Below are positions 7,456 to 16,569 of a stretch of 64,000 nt of DNA, piece by piece. Origin of the DNA: Sporomusa sp. KB1 (GTDB lineage: Bacteria; Bacillota; Negativicutes; Sporomusales; Sporomusaceae); contig NZ_VLKC01000002.1 in assembly GCF_007830295.1 (NCBI RefSeq), forward strand, positions 530,940 through 594,939, read 5' to 3'. Under the pieces are notes generated by a model. The model did not search any database. It was not told the origin of the DNA and saw nothing but the letters and a program-made list of their open reading frames with translations. Each line of letters opens with the position of its first letter. The first letter of the stretch is position 1. Both the position numbers and the translations under genes were made by a program.

Positions 7456-10389
7456 TTACTCTATTACTGTCACCAATTCCCCAAACAGCTCTTTGTTAGC
7501 CTTGATGAGTTGCTCGCCGCCTAAAACGCATAAGATATTGGCTTTCATTACCGTATCGACAAGTTGGGCTAATTGGTGAATATCCTGCTGTTTAGTCGCC
7601 AGGATTTCATCCCGCTCTTGCTGCAGATCTCTTTGGCTAATATTACGAATATAGGCAACATCTGCCCGTTCCCCCTTCATCTGCGGCGTCAGCGGCGTAT
7701 CCATGGTACTTATGGTGCCAATGATATATTTGGTCATTTCGCGTTTACTAACTGTTTCAGCAGTAAAGTTGTTCAGATAGTCTACCGTTGCATCATACAC
7801 CTTAATGGTGTCAGCCAAGTTGGGATCGCGGTAAGAACCAAACACGACATTACCGCTACGTTCAAATTGGGCAAAAGCACCGTACGCCCCGCCCTGCACC
7901 CGAATCCGATTCCACAGATAATCATAGCGCAAGATGGTTTCCAGCACCTTCATGCTGCCATGATAGCCAAATCCTAAGCGGCGGAAATTGCCCCCTTTGG
8001 CTACATATTGTACCTTTCCCGATGTCATCAGGCCTTCATTACGGGCCTTAGCCTGGAAACTGTAGGTAACCGGCTCATATTGCCTTGTCCCCAGTTTGCC
8101 AAGAAGCACAGGCAAGCTCTGGCAAAAAGCCTGATAATCTTCGTTTTCACAGGTTATACCGATAAAAAGGTTGTTATGATTAAAGATAGTCTGTGATACC
8201 TTCGCCAGCGTCTGGCCAATTTTGCTTATCCTGGCATCCAGATTTTGCTCCAGTTCTACAATAAATTTGTAATAAGTCAGCTGACCTACTTCATTGAATT
8301 TGGCAACAGGCGATAAATAGGATAATAGGCGGCTGGCGACCACCTGCTGACCACGCCTAAAGAGCGCGGTATCCCAGGTTGCTTTGAGCTCGCGGATGAG
8401 TTCTTTCAACCGGGCTGCATCTGTAAACAAACTGCCGCCGGTTATGTCGCCTAACAAGCCAAACAACTCGGGCAGCTTGCTCACAAGCGCCTTGGCTTTA
8501 ACCCGAAACATTGGCGTGTATATTTGATCATCACTGTTCTCTGAAAAAGCAAAGACATCATAGGAAAAACCACCTGTATGAATATTAGTCTCTTTCGCTA
8601 ATTCAGCATATGGATATTTTTCAGTATCAACCTTGCCCAAAATATCTGCCAATAAAAACAAATAAGGCAATTCGGCTTCAGCTACAGCGCCGGTGTTGAA
8701 ATAAAGATTAAGATACGCAATGCGGTTGGTGAACAAAGGGTGCAGCAATACTGTTACGCCCTGCTCCTTATGCTTTTCGGCAACCAATTTCTCTGCTTTC
8801 GGATCAATATCTTTTAATTCCACCAGTGGAATCAGTTCGAGTTTTTCCGGTGCATCAGGGGTTTCCTGACGCATTTTCAACGCCTTGGTCTGCTCTACAA
8901 GTGCAGCTATCTCAGCTTGGCTTAACCCCTCCTTGTACTTGGCCAGCTTGGCCTTATTCTCAGCCGCCTTGCTTGCGCCGATCTTGCTATTAGGCTTTAG
9001 GGTGACCAGTGCCTGGTGAGGGTTCTTTAGCAAGCAATTTTTAATCAACTGTTCAAAATAGCCGTGCCTGAATTGCTGTTTAATTTTCTCCAAAGCCGGT
9101 TCGTACGCTAAATGGATCAACGGATTTTTATTATATAGCCAGCTATCAAGACATTTTATGTTGTAAACCAAGCCTTTAGGATGTTTCCCGTAGTTGGCTT
9201 CCCGCAGGTGGAATTCAAAAATATTTACAGATGACTCTACCAGTTTTTTATCCAAGCCCTCGGCTGCCAGCTTGTTTAGTACATCATAAACCGTTTCTTT
9301 AAACAAATCTACTTGCTCAGGATTAGCGCCGCCGACACCAAAGGTCATGGTTGGCTGAAGAATACTTTTATTATAGCTGCCAAATACTTCTTTACCCAGC
9401 CCAGCATCCAGAAGTGCTTTTTTCAGTGGTGCTGCCGGAGTTTCTAAGAGAATATGTTCCAGCATCATGAGGCCCAGATAACTTTCAGGGTCGGTGGCTT
9501 TACCAGCAACAATATTTAATGCAATAAAGGTTTTATCGTTTGTTGACTCATCCGGCGATACCGGATAATCCACAACTTTTACAACCATTTCTTTAAACGG
9601 TTTTTGCAGTGGAATTTCAGAGTCAATCTCAACCCTTGTGAAGTCCTTGAGATAGGCAGCATCTAAAAACTTCAGATTATCATCCAAATCCATATCACCA
9701 TAAAGAAAAATATAGCTGTTGGCGGGATGATAGTATTTTTTATGAAAAGCAACAAATTGTTCCTGAGTAAGTTCTGGTATAAACTCGGGGTCGCCGCCTG
9801 ACTCAAAGCCATAGGGGGTATCTGGGAACAGGCTGGCATAAATCTGATGCTCTAAGATGGCATCCGGAGAAGAGAATACGCCTTTCATCTCATTGTAGAC
9901 AACACCTTTATAAGTAAGCTCAGCCTCTTTATCAGGCAGCTCGTAATGCCAGCCCTCCTGCATAAGAATCGCAGGCGTTTCCAGCATCTGTGGATAAAAT
10001 ACAGCATCAAGATAAACATCCATCAAATTGCGAAAATCCTTTTCATTGCGGCTGGCAACAGGATACATGGTCTTATCGGCAAAGGTCATGGCATTCAAAA
10101 AAGTATTGAGTGAACCCTTTACCAGCTCAACAAACGGCTCTTTTATCGGGAATTTTCGTGAACCGCAGAGCACCGAATGTTCCACAATATGCGGCACACC
10201 AGTTGAGTTCTCCGGCGGGGTACGGAAGGTAATAGAAAATACCTTGTTATCATCTTCATTGCCCAAGTGCAGCAGCCTCGCGCCACTTTGTTCATGCACA
10301 AACAATTTAGCATCAGAGTTAATCTCATCAACATGCCTGGACTCTAGCAGCTTAAAGCCGTGATAGGTTTTACCAGTCTTAAAAGACAT
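7456..10389 (-). CDS. Presequence protease-like M16C metalloprotease
   Basis: A 977-residue cytoplasmic zinc peptidase of the insulinase family, M16C/PreP subfamily, which degrades peptides inside a two-halved chamber. The inverted zinc motif HIVEH is at residues 67-71 (ligands His67 and His71, catalytic Glu70), followed by SVLCGSRKFP. The downstream glutamate ligand lies in the conserved VVYNEMKGVFSSPD region near residue 165. Length and the N-half/linker/C-half organisation match the full family, so the gene appears intact. The ATG at 10389 follows GCGAGGTAA. It is monocistronic and convergent with the 97-residue gene, with R1 copy 1 between them. Confidence 0.9.
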   Translation of the reverse strand: MSFKTGKTYHGFKLLESRHVDEINSDAKLFVHEQSGARLLHLGNEDDNKVFSITFRTPPENSTGVPHIVEHSVLCGSRKFPIKEPFVELVKGSLNTFLNAMTFADKTMYPVASRNEKDFRNLMDVYLDAVFYPQMLETPAILMQEGWHYELPDKEAELTYKGVVYNEMKGVFSSPDAILEHQIYASLFPDTPYGFESGGDPEFIPELTQEQFVAFHKKYYHPANSYIFLYGDMDLDDNLKFLDAAYLKDFTRVEIDSEIPLQKPFKEMVVKVVDYPVSPDESTNDKTFIALNIVAGKATDPESYLGLMMLEHILLETPAAPLKKALLDAGLGKEVFGSYNKSILQPTMTFGVGGANPEQVDLFKETVYDVLNKLAAEGLDKKLVESSVNIFEFHLREANYGKHPKGLVYNIKCLDSWLYNKNPLIHLAYEPALEKIKQQFRHGYFEQLIKNCLLKNPHQALVTLKPNSKIGASKAAENKAKLAKYKEGLSQAEIAALVEQTKALKMRQETPDAPEKLELIPLVELKDIDPKAEKLVAEKHKEQGVTVLLHPLFTNRIAYLNLYFNTGAVAEAELPYLFLLADILGKVDTEKYPYAELAKETNIHTGGFSYDVFAFSENSDDQIYTPMFRVKAKALVSKLPELFGLLGDITGGSLFTDAARLKELIRELKATWDTALFRRGQQVVASRLLSYLSPVAKFNEVGQLTYYKFIVELEQNLDARISKIGQTLAKVSQTIFNHNNLFIGITCENEDYQAFCQSLPVLLGKLGTRQYEPVTYSFQAKARNEGLMTSGKVQYVAKGGNFRRLGFGYHGSMKVLETILRYDYLWNRIRVQGGAYGAFAQFERSGNVVFGSYRDPNLADTIKVYDATVDYLNNFTAETVSKREMTKYIIGTISTMDTPLTPQMKGERADVAYIRNISQRDLQQERDEILATKQQDIHQLAQLVDTVMKANILCVLGGEQLIKANKELFGELVTVIE

Positions 10390-10495
10390 ATCGTTACCTC
10401 GCTTTTACCATTTTGTTTATCCTATGTAGTGTCTTACTAAGAAGTTAAGTATTCTTTTTCGGCAATCTGGAACCGTTTTCCTTCAAATGAACAAA

Positions 10496-10518
10496 GAGAA
10501 GCTAATAAATAGCTTCTC
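10496..10518 (-). terminator. Terminator after the PHP-VOC pair
   Basis: On the minus strand, GAGAAGCTA and TAGCTTCTC form a perfect nine-base stem followed by TTTGTT, shortly after the VOC stop at 10542. Confidence 0.7.
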
Positions 10519-10541
10519 CCACTTGACAATAATTAATTATC

Positions 10542-10949
10542 CTATTTTTTAAATGAATCATAAAGCACCTGATACTCATCTGTCGGTGGAATGGATTTAT
10601 AAATATAGATATGAACGCCACTGGGATCATTAATGACAAAGCTGCGTTCCCCCCACGGCTTATCAACAAGCTCCTCACAAAATTCCACCTCAGCTTCCTT
10701 CAACCGCCGATACTCGGCATCAACATCCTCTACTTCAAAGGAAATAATAATACCTGCACCATGGAAAAACTCACCGGCATCGCGCTGTGGCTTGGTAAAG
10801 CTAACCCCGACCGAAAGCTCCGGCGCAAGCAATTCAATATACCAGTCGCTTTCGTAGACAAGTTCAAATTTAAAATGCCGCATATAAAAATCTTTGGATT
10901 CAGTTAGTTTGTCTGTACTAATTGTGGTATCCACCCGTGTTATTTTCAT
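10542..10949 (-). CDS. VOC superfamily (glyoxalase/bleomycin-resistance fold) protein
   Basis: A 135-residue protein of the vicinal-oxygen-chelate fold. It shows the paired beta-alpha-beta-beta-beta modules, with FYMRHFKFELVYESDWYIEL in the first and VEDVDAEYRRLKEAEVEF then FVINDPSGVHIYIY in the second. Glu in the last strand region, a common metal ligand, is not clearly present, so it may be a binding protein rather than a lyase. The start at 10949 follows GGGGGAGAG and overlaps the PHP stop by four bases (ATGA), so the two are translationally coupled. The substrate is unknown. Confidence 0.75.
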   Translation of the reverse strand: MKITRVDTTISTDKLTESKDFYMRHFKFELVYESDWYIELLAPELSVGVSFTKPQRDAGEFFHGAGIIISFEVEDVDAEYRRLKEAEVEFCEELVDKPWGERSFVINDPSGVHIYIYKSIPPTDEYQVLYDSFKK

Positions 10950-11722
10950 AAAGCTCTCCCCCATTCAGGTTTTCGCTGCTTAAAATAGACTACTTTTAGC
11001 TTGCAGGCTTCTGCCATACCCTGGGCAAGCGCCAGCGCGCGACCGATATCCTCCGGCTTATGGGCATCAGAACCGATAGTCACCAGCTTACCGCCCAATT
11101 CAGAAAAGCGTTTATAAATCGGCAGCAACTGCTCTACCGCCGCCAGGCTTGTTAGACGGCGGGTATTAATTTCCATAGCTTTCTCCTGCTGAGCCGCAAC
11201 CTTTAGTATCTCATCAATTCTGTCGCTAAATTCGCAGTAATGAATATCCGGATCCTGATAGCGGGCATAGCGGGCAATATAATCAATATGACCCAGACTA
11301 TCAATGAAATCATGGCTCTTTAGACACTGCAGCATAACTTCAAAATACCGGTCATATACCTCTTGCTTAGGTCGTGATTCATAAAACGAGCTATGGTAAA
11401 TGTCAACATTGTCAACAACATGAATTGAACCAATGACATAATCAAACAAATTATTTTCAATAATGCGCCGATTTTCCTCCAAGCAATCAGGACGCATACC
11501 AACCTCAATCCCAAGCAGCACCTTATCGCCCCGGTATTGAGCGTAATCCTGGAAATATGTTTTTACATCCAAATTAAAGACATCTGGCTCAGGGTAAGCC
11601 AAATCCATATGCTCAGTAATAATAATCCCTAAATTTAAGTCAGCAGCCCTGCTGACAGCCGTCTTAATGTCCATGTTGGAATCAGAAGAATAACAGGTGT
11701 GAATATGGGTATCGAATAACAC
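10946..11722 (-). CDS. PHP-domain phosphatase, histidinol-phosphatase (HisJ/HisK) family
   Basis: A 258-residue member of the PHP metallophosphoesterase family. The metal-binding motifs are visible in order: HIH at residues 6-8, TEHMD near 36-40, the IGSIHVVD region near 98, GHID near 144, MEINTRR near 183 and GSDAH near 218. Histidinol-phosphate phosphatase of histidine biosynthesis is the best-known role, but no his genes are nearby and other sugar-phosphate substrates are possible. The start is GTG at 11722 with AGGGAGGC upstream. It forms a two-gene operon with the overlapping VOC protein. Confidence 0.8.
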   Translation of the reverse strand: MLFDTHIHTCYSSDSNMDIKTAVSRAADLNLGIIITEHMDLAYPEPDVFNLDVKTYFQDYAQYRGDKVLLGIEVGMRPDCLEENRRIIENNLFDYVIGSIHVVDNVDIYHSSFYESRPKQEVYDRYFEVMLQCLKSHDFIDSLGHIDYIARYARYQDPDIHYCEFSDRIDEILKVAAQQEKAMEINTRRLTSLAAVEQLLPIYKRFSELGGKLVTIGSDAHKPEDIGRALALAQGMAEACKLKVVYFKQRKPEWGRAL

Positions 11723-11820
11723 AGAAAAAGCCTCCCTAATTCAAGAGAATAGAAACGTGATTATCTACCATTCTAATACAAAAATACCAAAACTACAAAT
11801 ATCTAAGGGAACGAATCTGC

Positions 11821-11866
11821 TTTTTTATCCAGACGGAAAAGTTAACTTTCCCTGAATTGAACGACT
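11821..11866 (-). repeat. Dispersed repeat R2, partial copy a
   Basis: On the minus strand it contains the R2 core: TCGTTCAATTCAGGGAAAGT, a GGAAAG/CTTTTCC stem and a tail TCTGGATAAAAAA. It matches the 3' half of the long copies at 51036 and 54687. It lies downstream of a gene remnant, in sense orientation. Confidence 0.65.
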
Positions 11867-11891
11867 ATCATTCTTTTCACCACGCATGCAA

Positions 11892-11937
11892 CGCGCAGAA
11901 AGCTCATTTCTGCCATGTGGCAAAAATGAGCTTTCTT
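11892..11937 (-). terminator. Strong hairpin downstream of the LolA-like remnant
   Basis: AGAAAGCTCATTT pairs with AAATGAGCTTTCT across a short loop, giving a long stem just after the stop at 11955. It probably acts as a terminator, possibly in both directions. Confidence 0.55.
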
Positions 11938-11954
11938 ACTATTGTTCGCTACTT

Positions 11955-12302
11955 TTACTGTTTGGGTAGACCTTTCATCATCTCACCCATATCCATTACT
12001 TCTACGCCCTCCGGCAGTTGGAAAGCAGCCGCTGGCTGAGCCCCCACCTTTAGATTCTTATACTCCATTACCATATTCTTGCTACCATTAGCCTCAGTGA
12101 CTTCTACCCGCAGGGGAATACCGTAATCTTCCCTCACCCACAGTTTTGTCTGGGACTTACCCTCACCCTCGTCTTGAGTAAGTAACACCTTGCACTTGAC
12201 ACCATCATAAGTAAAACAATAAAAGTCTGATAATTCCGTCATTAGCGAGGATTCTAAAAAAGCAACCTTGACGATTTTGAAGTCAAACCTTTTCGATATA
12301 AA
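11955..12302 (-). pseudogene. C-terminal remnant of a LolA-like (outer-membrane lipoprotein-sorting) protein
   Basis: The frame is open from 12302 to the stop at 11955. Its end (PLRVEVTEANGSKNMVMEYK, then FQLPEGVEVMDM) matches the C-terminal part of LolA/DUF4412-type periplasmic proteins. Family members are usually over 200 residues with a signal peptide; here only about 95-115 residues remain. The sole ATG (12242) lacks a ribosome site, and an in-frame TGA lies at 12303-12305, ten bases from the gluQ stop. I read it as a gene whose 5' half has been lost. Confidence 0.6.
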
Positions 12303-12312
12303 TCAAGTCATT

Positions 12313-13254
12313 TTACACTGGCAGCGGATATTCAACAATAAGCTGGCCGGACGGCAATTTGTCAATCGCAAAGCCCGCAATCAGTTCTGACGCTTTAACT
12401 TGCTGGCATCGTTCCAACAAACCGGCCTTCCAGGCCAGATAACCAATAATACTTTCCGCTTTCACGCCGCGCTCCCGCAGCGCGGCAATAGATAAAGCCT
12501 GCTGCCGTTTGGATAAGCGATGACCTTCCTGATCTATTAATAGCGGCACATGCGTAAAAACTGGAGCTTTTAGCCCTAGCAGCCGATATAACAGCAGTTG
12601 GCGTGGCGTTGAGCTTAACAGATCATCCCCGCGTAAAACATGAGTAATGTTCATGGCGGCATCATCCACCACAACCGCTAATTGATACGCATGAATACCA
12701 TCAGAACGCCGCACGATAAAGTCCCCAATCTCCCGGCTGATATCCTGGCTGCGAAATCCTGCATGCAAATCTGAAAAACTAGTTTCTCCTGGTGGTACGG
12801 CTAAACGCAGCGCAGGATGCCGGATTACCTGCCTGGCATCGTCAAGCTTACGCCGCCGGCAAATACCAGTGTAAACACGTTCATTTTCGCTACCATGCGG
12901 CGCCGATGCGACCAATTCAGCCCGAGTACAGTAGCAGGAATATACCAAGCCTGCTGCCGCCAGTCGTTCAAGTGCCGCCTGATACAGCCCACGCCGCTCA
13001 GCCTGGCAGTAAGGCGCATAACAGCCGCCAACATCCGGCCCCTCGTCCCAATCAAGCCCCAGCCATTTCATATCAACCATCAACTGTTCTCCATATTCAG
13101 GCCGTGACCGGTCAGGATCAAGATCTTCTACTCTCAGTACCATGGTTCCGCCAGCCGCCCGCACCTGCAGCCAGGCCAGCAGTGCCGTCCAGGCATTACC
13201 TAAATGAATTTCACCTGTGGGACTAGGAGCAAACCGCCCCCGCATTGTTCGCAT
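12313..13254 (-). CDS. gluQ: Glutamyl-Q tRNA(Asp) synthetase
   Basis: A 313-residue truncated GluRS paralogue that glutamylates queuosine at the wobble base of tRNA(Asp). The class I signatures are present: RFAPSPTGEIHLGN near residue 5 (HIGH variant HLGN) and HRLSKRQQ near residue 240 (KMSKS variant). A zinc-site-like cluster CYCTRAE...CRRR sits at about 115-145. The anticodon-binding domain of true GluRS is missing, as expected. The start ATG at 13254 has GGAG five bases upstream; the frame continues open into the uraA terminator but without support. It lies downstream of uraA on the same strand, separated by a terminator. Confidence 0.9.
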   Translation of the reverse strand: MRTMRGRFAPSPTGEIHLGNAWTALLAWLQVRAAGGTMVLRVEDLDPDRSRPEYGEQLMVDMKWLGLDWDEGPDVGGCYAPYCQAERRGLYQAALERLAAAGLVYSCYCTRAELVASAPHGSENERVYTGICRRRKLDDARQVIRHPALRLAVPPGETSFSDLHAGFRSQDISREIGDFIVRRSDGIHAYQLAVVVDDAAMNITHVLRGDDLLSSTPRQLLLYRLLGLKAPVFTHVPLLIDQEGHRLSKRQQALSIAALRERGVKAESIIGYLAWKAGLLERCQQVKASELIAGFAIDKLPSGQLIVEYPLPV

Positions 13255-13288
13255 AATGACTCCTGTCCTCCTTTGACATGAATATAAT

Positions 13289-13327
13289 AACAACAAAGCC
13301 GGGGCTTGCCACCCCGGCTTGTTGTTA
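13289..13327 (-). terminator. Rho-independent terminator of uraA
   Basis: A GC-rich stem (AAGCCGGGG with CCCCGGCTT) is extended by ACAACA/TGTTGT and lies immediately after the permease stop at 13328. Confidence 0.85.
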
Positions 13328-14605
13328 TTATTCCTGACTTTGCTGGGTTTCAGCACTATCATTATCATTGGTAAGACCCAGCTTGTCAAATATCGTAAAG
13401 GTCAAGCCAAGAATGATCGCTACTATGGTAGCTAATGCCATGCCTTTAAGTGTGACCGAACCAAAGGTCATGTGGGCGCCGCTGACACCGATAATCAGGA
13501 CAACAGCTGTTAAAATCAAGTTGCGTGAACGGTTATAATCCACTTTCGACTCTACCAGTATCCGAACACCGGAAGCCGCGATAACCCCGAATAATAACAA
13601 TGATACGCCGCCCATAACCGGGCCGGGAATGCTTTGAATAAGGGCTGCCAATTTACCGACAAAGGATAATACAATAGCAAGGACTGCAGCAAAGCCAATT
13701 ACCCAGACACTATAGACCCGGGATAAAGCCATAACGCCAATGTTTTCTCCATACGTGGTATTGGGCGTGGAGCCAAAGAAGCCAGATACCATTGTCGACA
13801 GGCCATTGCCTAACAAGGAACGATGCAAACCTGGTGATGCCGACAAATCGCGACCAACAATATTACTGGTAACTACCAAGTGGCCGATGTGTTCGGCAAT
13901 AACTACCAACGACGCGGGAATGATAATTATGATGGCTTGCAGATTGAATTCAGGCGTATAGAAGGTAGGCAGCGCAAACCATGGTGTAGTGTAGACGGCA
14001 GCTAAATTAACCATCCCCAACGCCAAGGCCAGAGTATAACCGGCAGCAATACCAATTAATATCGGAATAACAGCAAAAAATCCACGGAATAAAACAGAAC
14101 CAAGAATGGTTACCCCCAGCGTAAAGATAGATACCATTATCACCTGGGGATCAGGTTCCTTAGCCAGCAGCCCAGCCATATCAGCAGCAACAGGAGCCAG
14201 TTCCAGGCCGATAATAGCAACAATGGCGCCCATGGCGGCCGGTGGGAAAACAACATCAATCCATTTCGTGCCAACAACGCCAATACTTAACGCTACGATG
14301 GTAAAAATAAGACCAGCGGCGATAAAACCACCAAGTGCAGCACCATATCCGTATTGGGCCAAGACCAAAAACACCGGTGATAAAAAGGCAAAGCTTGAGC
14401 CTAAATAAGCAGGAATTTTTCCTTTAGTAACAAAAATGTAGAGCAGTGTGCCGATACCATTCCACAATAGTACGGTAGCCGGGTTAATCTTAAATAAAAT
14501 CGGAACAAGGACTGTGGCCCCAAACATGGCAAATAGGTGTTGCAGACTTAACGGCAGCGTTTCAATCATCGGCAATTTTTCTTCCACTTGAATGGTTCGT
14601 CGCAT
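13328..14605 (-). CDS. uraA: Uracil permease, NCS2 family
   Basis: A 425-residue inner-membrane nucleobase:cation symporter of the NCS2 (UraA) family, with about 14 hydrophobic segments. Family signatures include the N-terminal LQHLFAMFGATVLVPILF and the segment VVIAEHIGHLVVTSNIVGRD, which holds the conserved acidic residue near the substrate site. A second family motif ends TPNTTYGENIG. It imports uracil with protons. The start at 14605 has a near-perfect AAGGAGGAG. It is transcribed alone from the strong promoter at 14823-14851 through a ~210-nt leader that can fold, so it is probably controlled at the RNA level. Confidence 0.9.
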   Translation of the reverse strand: MRRTIQVEEKLPMIETLPLSLQHLFAMFGATVLVPILFKINPATVLLWNGIGTLLYIFVTKGKIPAYLGSSFAFLSPVFLVLAQYGYGAALGGFIAAGLIFTIVALSIGVVGTKWIDVVFPPAAMGAIVAIIGLELAPVAADMAGLLAKEPDPQVIMVSIFTLGVTILGSVLFRGFFAVIPILIGIAAGYTLALALGMVNLAAVYTTPWFALPTFYTPEFNLQAIIIIIPASLVVIAEHIGHLVVTSNIVGRDLSASPGLHRSLLGNGLSTMVSGFFGSTPNTTYGENIGVMALSRVYSVWVIGFAAVLAIVLSFVGKLAALIQSIPGPVMGGVSLLLFGVIAASGVRILVESKVDYNRSRNLILTAVVLIIGVSGAHMTFGSVTLKGMALATIVAIILGLTFTIFDKLGLTNDNDSAETQQSQE

Positions 14606-14816
14606 AAGCTCCTCCTTAAAAGTTATGTAACATCCTGTCAGCGAATCTTCTTCTCCTCATCTATATACAACGCAGTAAAGTTTTGCAAGTGGGTGGTGTG
14701 TTGGCATAAGCGGAAGTCAAACGTCAGTGGTGGAGCGTTGTCAATACACCACCCGCCGGCGCCTGTAGCATTCTTTAGTGCGGAATATATACACATGCTC
14801 AGCGTGAGCTAAAGCT
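14606..14816 (-). promoter_or_regulatory. Long structured 5' leader of uraA
   Basis: The predicted start point near 14816 leaves about 210 nt before the uraA ATG. In it GGGTGGTGT[A/G]TTG and CAACACACCACCC can pair over 13 bases (14690-14703 with 14742-14754) and enclose about 35 nt. I find neither the PyrR-binding consensus nor a purine-riboswitch core, so the regulator is unidentified. Confidence 0.5.
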
Positions 14817-14822
14817 TCCATA

Positions 14823-14851
14823 ATTTTAAGCCATAGGGCAACCCTTGTCAA
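14823..14851 (-). promoter_or_regulatory. Sigma-70 promoter of uraA
   Basis: On the minus strand, a consensus TTGACA (14846-14851) and TAAAAT (14823-14828) are separated by exactly 17 bases. Confidence 0.8.
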
Positions 14852-14885
14852 GATATGGAATACTATGACAGCTCTCCTCACCTTC

Positions 14886-15779
14886 TCATTCGGCGTTATT
14901 ATAGGGGTCCCAGTCGGCCAGCCGGCTTAATCGGGCCTCAGCCATTTGTAGTTCTTCAAGCAATCTGTTCTTATCCTTGGGCAAAGTGCCTGCCAAAGCA
15001 GCATAATTAGAGCTATGGGTGCTTCTAAACAGACAGTGGCTGCCTGACGGTAAATCAATGTTACTCACCAATTGGTAAAGCTCGCCCATAATCTTCATTG
15101 GCGGCAATGGCACAAATTCACCACGTTCAAATTCAGCCAACAGTTCACTGCCACGGTATAACATAAGCGTCAGGGCACTCAACATCTGGGGCTGGATAGC
15201 GTTGACTGCCTGAGCGGTATGCAAGGCATGACGGCTAGAATGGACTTGACCACCGAGACCGGCAATAACCATCACTGACAACTTGATGCCTGATTCTACA
15301 ATACGCCGGCCAGCCGCAATGGCCTCGGCTGCCCCAACGCCTTTATTTACCTGCTTTAGTACAAGCTCATCACCTGACTCCAGCCCAAAATATACCAGCC
15401 TAAGCCCGGCCTCCCGCAGCGCCGCCAATTCTAACAGCGTTTTATTTAGTATATCCTTAGGACCGGCATAACAAGATACCCGTTGCAAACGGGGAAACGC
15501 TTGCTGCAAAACGTGCAGGACAGCTAACAACCTGTCTGTTGCCAGCACCATTGCGTTGCCATCTGCCAAAAATATACGGCGAATATGCCGGGCATAAGGC
15601 TTAGCCGCCTCGATCTGGGCCACAACCTCTTCCCAGGGCCGCACGCAAAAGGCAACCGAACGATACATAGTGCAGTAGGTACAGGCATTATGTGAGCAGC
15701 CTGTTGTTATCCGCAAAATGAAACTGTGCGCTTCACTGGGGGGACGAAACACCATCCCCTCATTAGTGTCAAAATACAA
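14886..15779 (-). CDS. Radical SAM protein of unknown substrate
   Basis: A 297-residue radical SAM enzyme. The cluster motif reads CSHNACTYC at about residues 29-37, a CX4CX2C spacing instead of the usual CX3CX2C but known in a subgroup of COG1032-type proteins. A glycine-rich ESGDE region near residue 135 fits SAM binding. No auxiliary cluster or B12 domain is visible. The predicted start is a TTG at 15779 with AGAGG eight bases upstream. It stands between cheW and uraA without an obvious functional partner, so the reaction cannot be named. Confidence 0.75.
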   Translation of the reverse strand: MYFDTNEGMVFRPPSEAHSFILRITTGCSHNACTYCTMYRSVAFCVRPWEEVVAQIEAAKPYARHIRRIFLADGNAMVLATDRLLAVLHVLQQAFPRLQRVSCYAGPKDILNKTLLELAALREAGLRLVYFGLESGDELVLKQVNKGVGAAEAIAAGRRIVESGIKLSVMVIAGLGGQVHSSRHALHTAQAVNAIQPQMLSALTLMLYRGSELLAEFERGEFVPLPPMKIMGELYQLVSNIDLPSGSHCLFRSTHSSNYAALAGTLPKDKNRLLEELQMAEARLSRLADWDPYNNAE

Positions 15780-15837
15780 CTATATCGCCTCTTGTCAAAA
15801 ATGTTATTATACTCCTTCTTACTGTAACAAAAATAAA

Positions 15838-15877
15838 AAAAGTTGTCAAAAGGGGCCTAAGCCCCCTAACAACTTTT
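15838..15877 (-). terminator. Rho-independent terminator of cheW
   Basis: On the minus strand, AAAGTTGT...ACAACTTT encloses an inner GGGG/CCCC stem and is followed by a run of T, ten bases after the stop at 15887. Confidence 0.85.
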
Positions 15878-15886
15878 TGAAAACAA

Positions 15887-16354
15887 CTAAGCCAGCTGCT
15901 GAATGTTTGTTTCCCGCCCGGCTTCTACCAGCAAGCGGTCAAAATCTAGAATAATAATTCTTCTTTCACCCACTCTGCCAATGCCGTCAATATACGGTGT
16001 TTCCTCACCGGTTTCAAAGCAGATTGGCCGCTCGATTTCTTCATCATCAAAGTAAACAATATCCTTTATTTCATCAACAATACAGCCTAAGCCTATAGGC
16101 ATATCATTAGTACAAGCTATAATAATTTTACTTTCTTCTTTAATTGGTGTATTTTCCAAGCTTAATTTATAGCGCAAATTATAAACATAACTGACATTAC
16201 CCCGTAAAGTTATCCTGCCTTCAATCTCTTTGGGCATACTTGAATCCTTTTGGATATTACACCTTTTAGCCCTCAAGATACCACTTATCAGTCTGGCATC
16301 AATACCAAACTCCTGACCATCCATATCAAACACAACCAGTTGTACACGCGACAT
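15887..16354 (-). CDS. Stand-alone CheW-domain protein
   Basis: A 155-residue single-domain CheW-like adaptor, the kind of protein that links chemoreceptors to the CheA kinase. The typical beta-barrel pattern is present: VQLVVFDMDGQEFGID at the start, RGNVSYVYNLRYKL in the middle, and RRIIILDFDRLL at the end. It starts at the ATG at 16354, nine bases after GAGGAGGGG; an upstream in-frame ATG overlaps that ribosome site and is rejected. No cheA, cheY or receptor gene is adjacent. The nearest chemoreceptor is the soluble one at 24989. Confidence 0.85.
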   Translation of the reverse strand: MSRVQLVVFDMDGQEFGIDARLISGILRAKRCNIQKDSSMPKEIEGRITLRGNVSYVYNLRYKLSLENTPIKEESKIIIACTNDMPIGLGCIVDEIKDIVYFDDEEIERPICFETGEETPYIDGIGRVGERRIIILDFDRLLVEAGRETNIQQLA

Positions 16355-16529
16355 AGTAAGCAACCCCCTCCTCATGTCAGAGAAATAGTTTATGACTATG
16401 ATCTGCCCAACTGTTTTATCCCCCCCCTTTTCTAATCAGTGTCAGACTTGTAGCTTGCGACAATTATCCTATTTTTATCTATTCTATAGTAAACCTGGTT
16501 TTCCTCCAATAAATTCCATGTGAAAATAA

Positions 16530-16556
16530 AAACGCTTCCCTTGCGGGCAAGCGTTT
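16530..16556 (-). terminator. Terminator at the end of the purine operon
   Basis: AAACGCTT and AAGCGTTT form a perfect eight-base stem just downstream of the mocA stop (16570), followed on the minus strand by TTTATTTTC. Confidence 0.75.
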
Positions 16557-16569
16557 CTTCCTGCAATAA

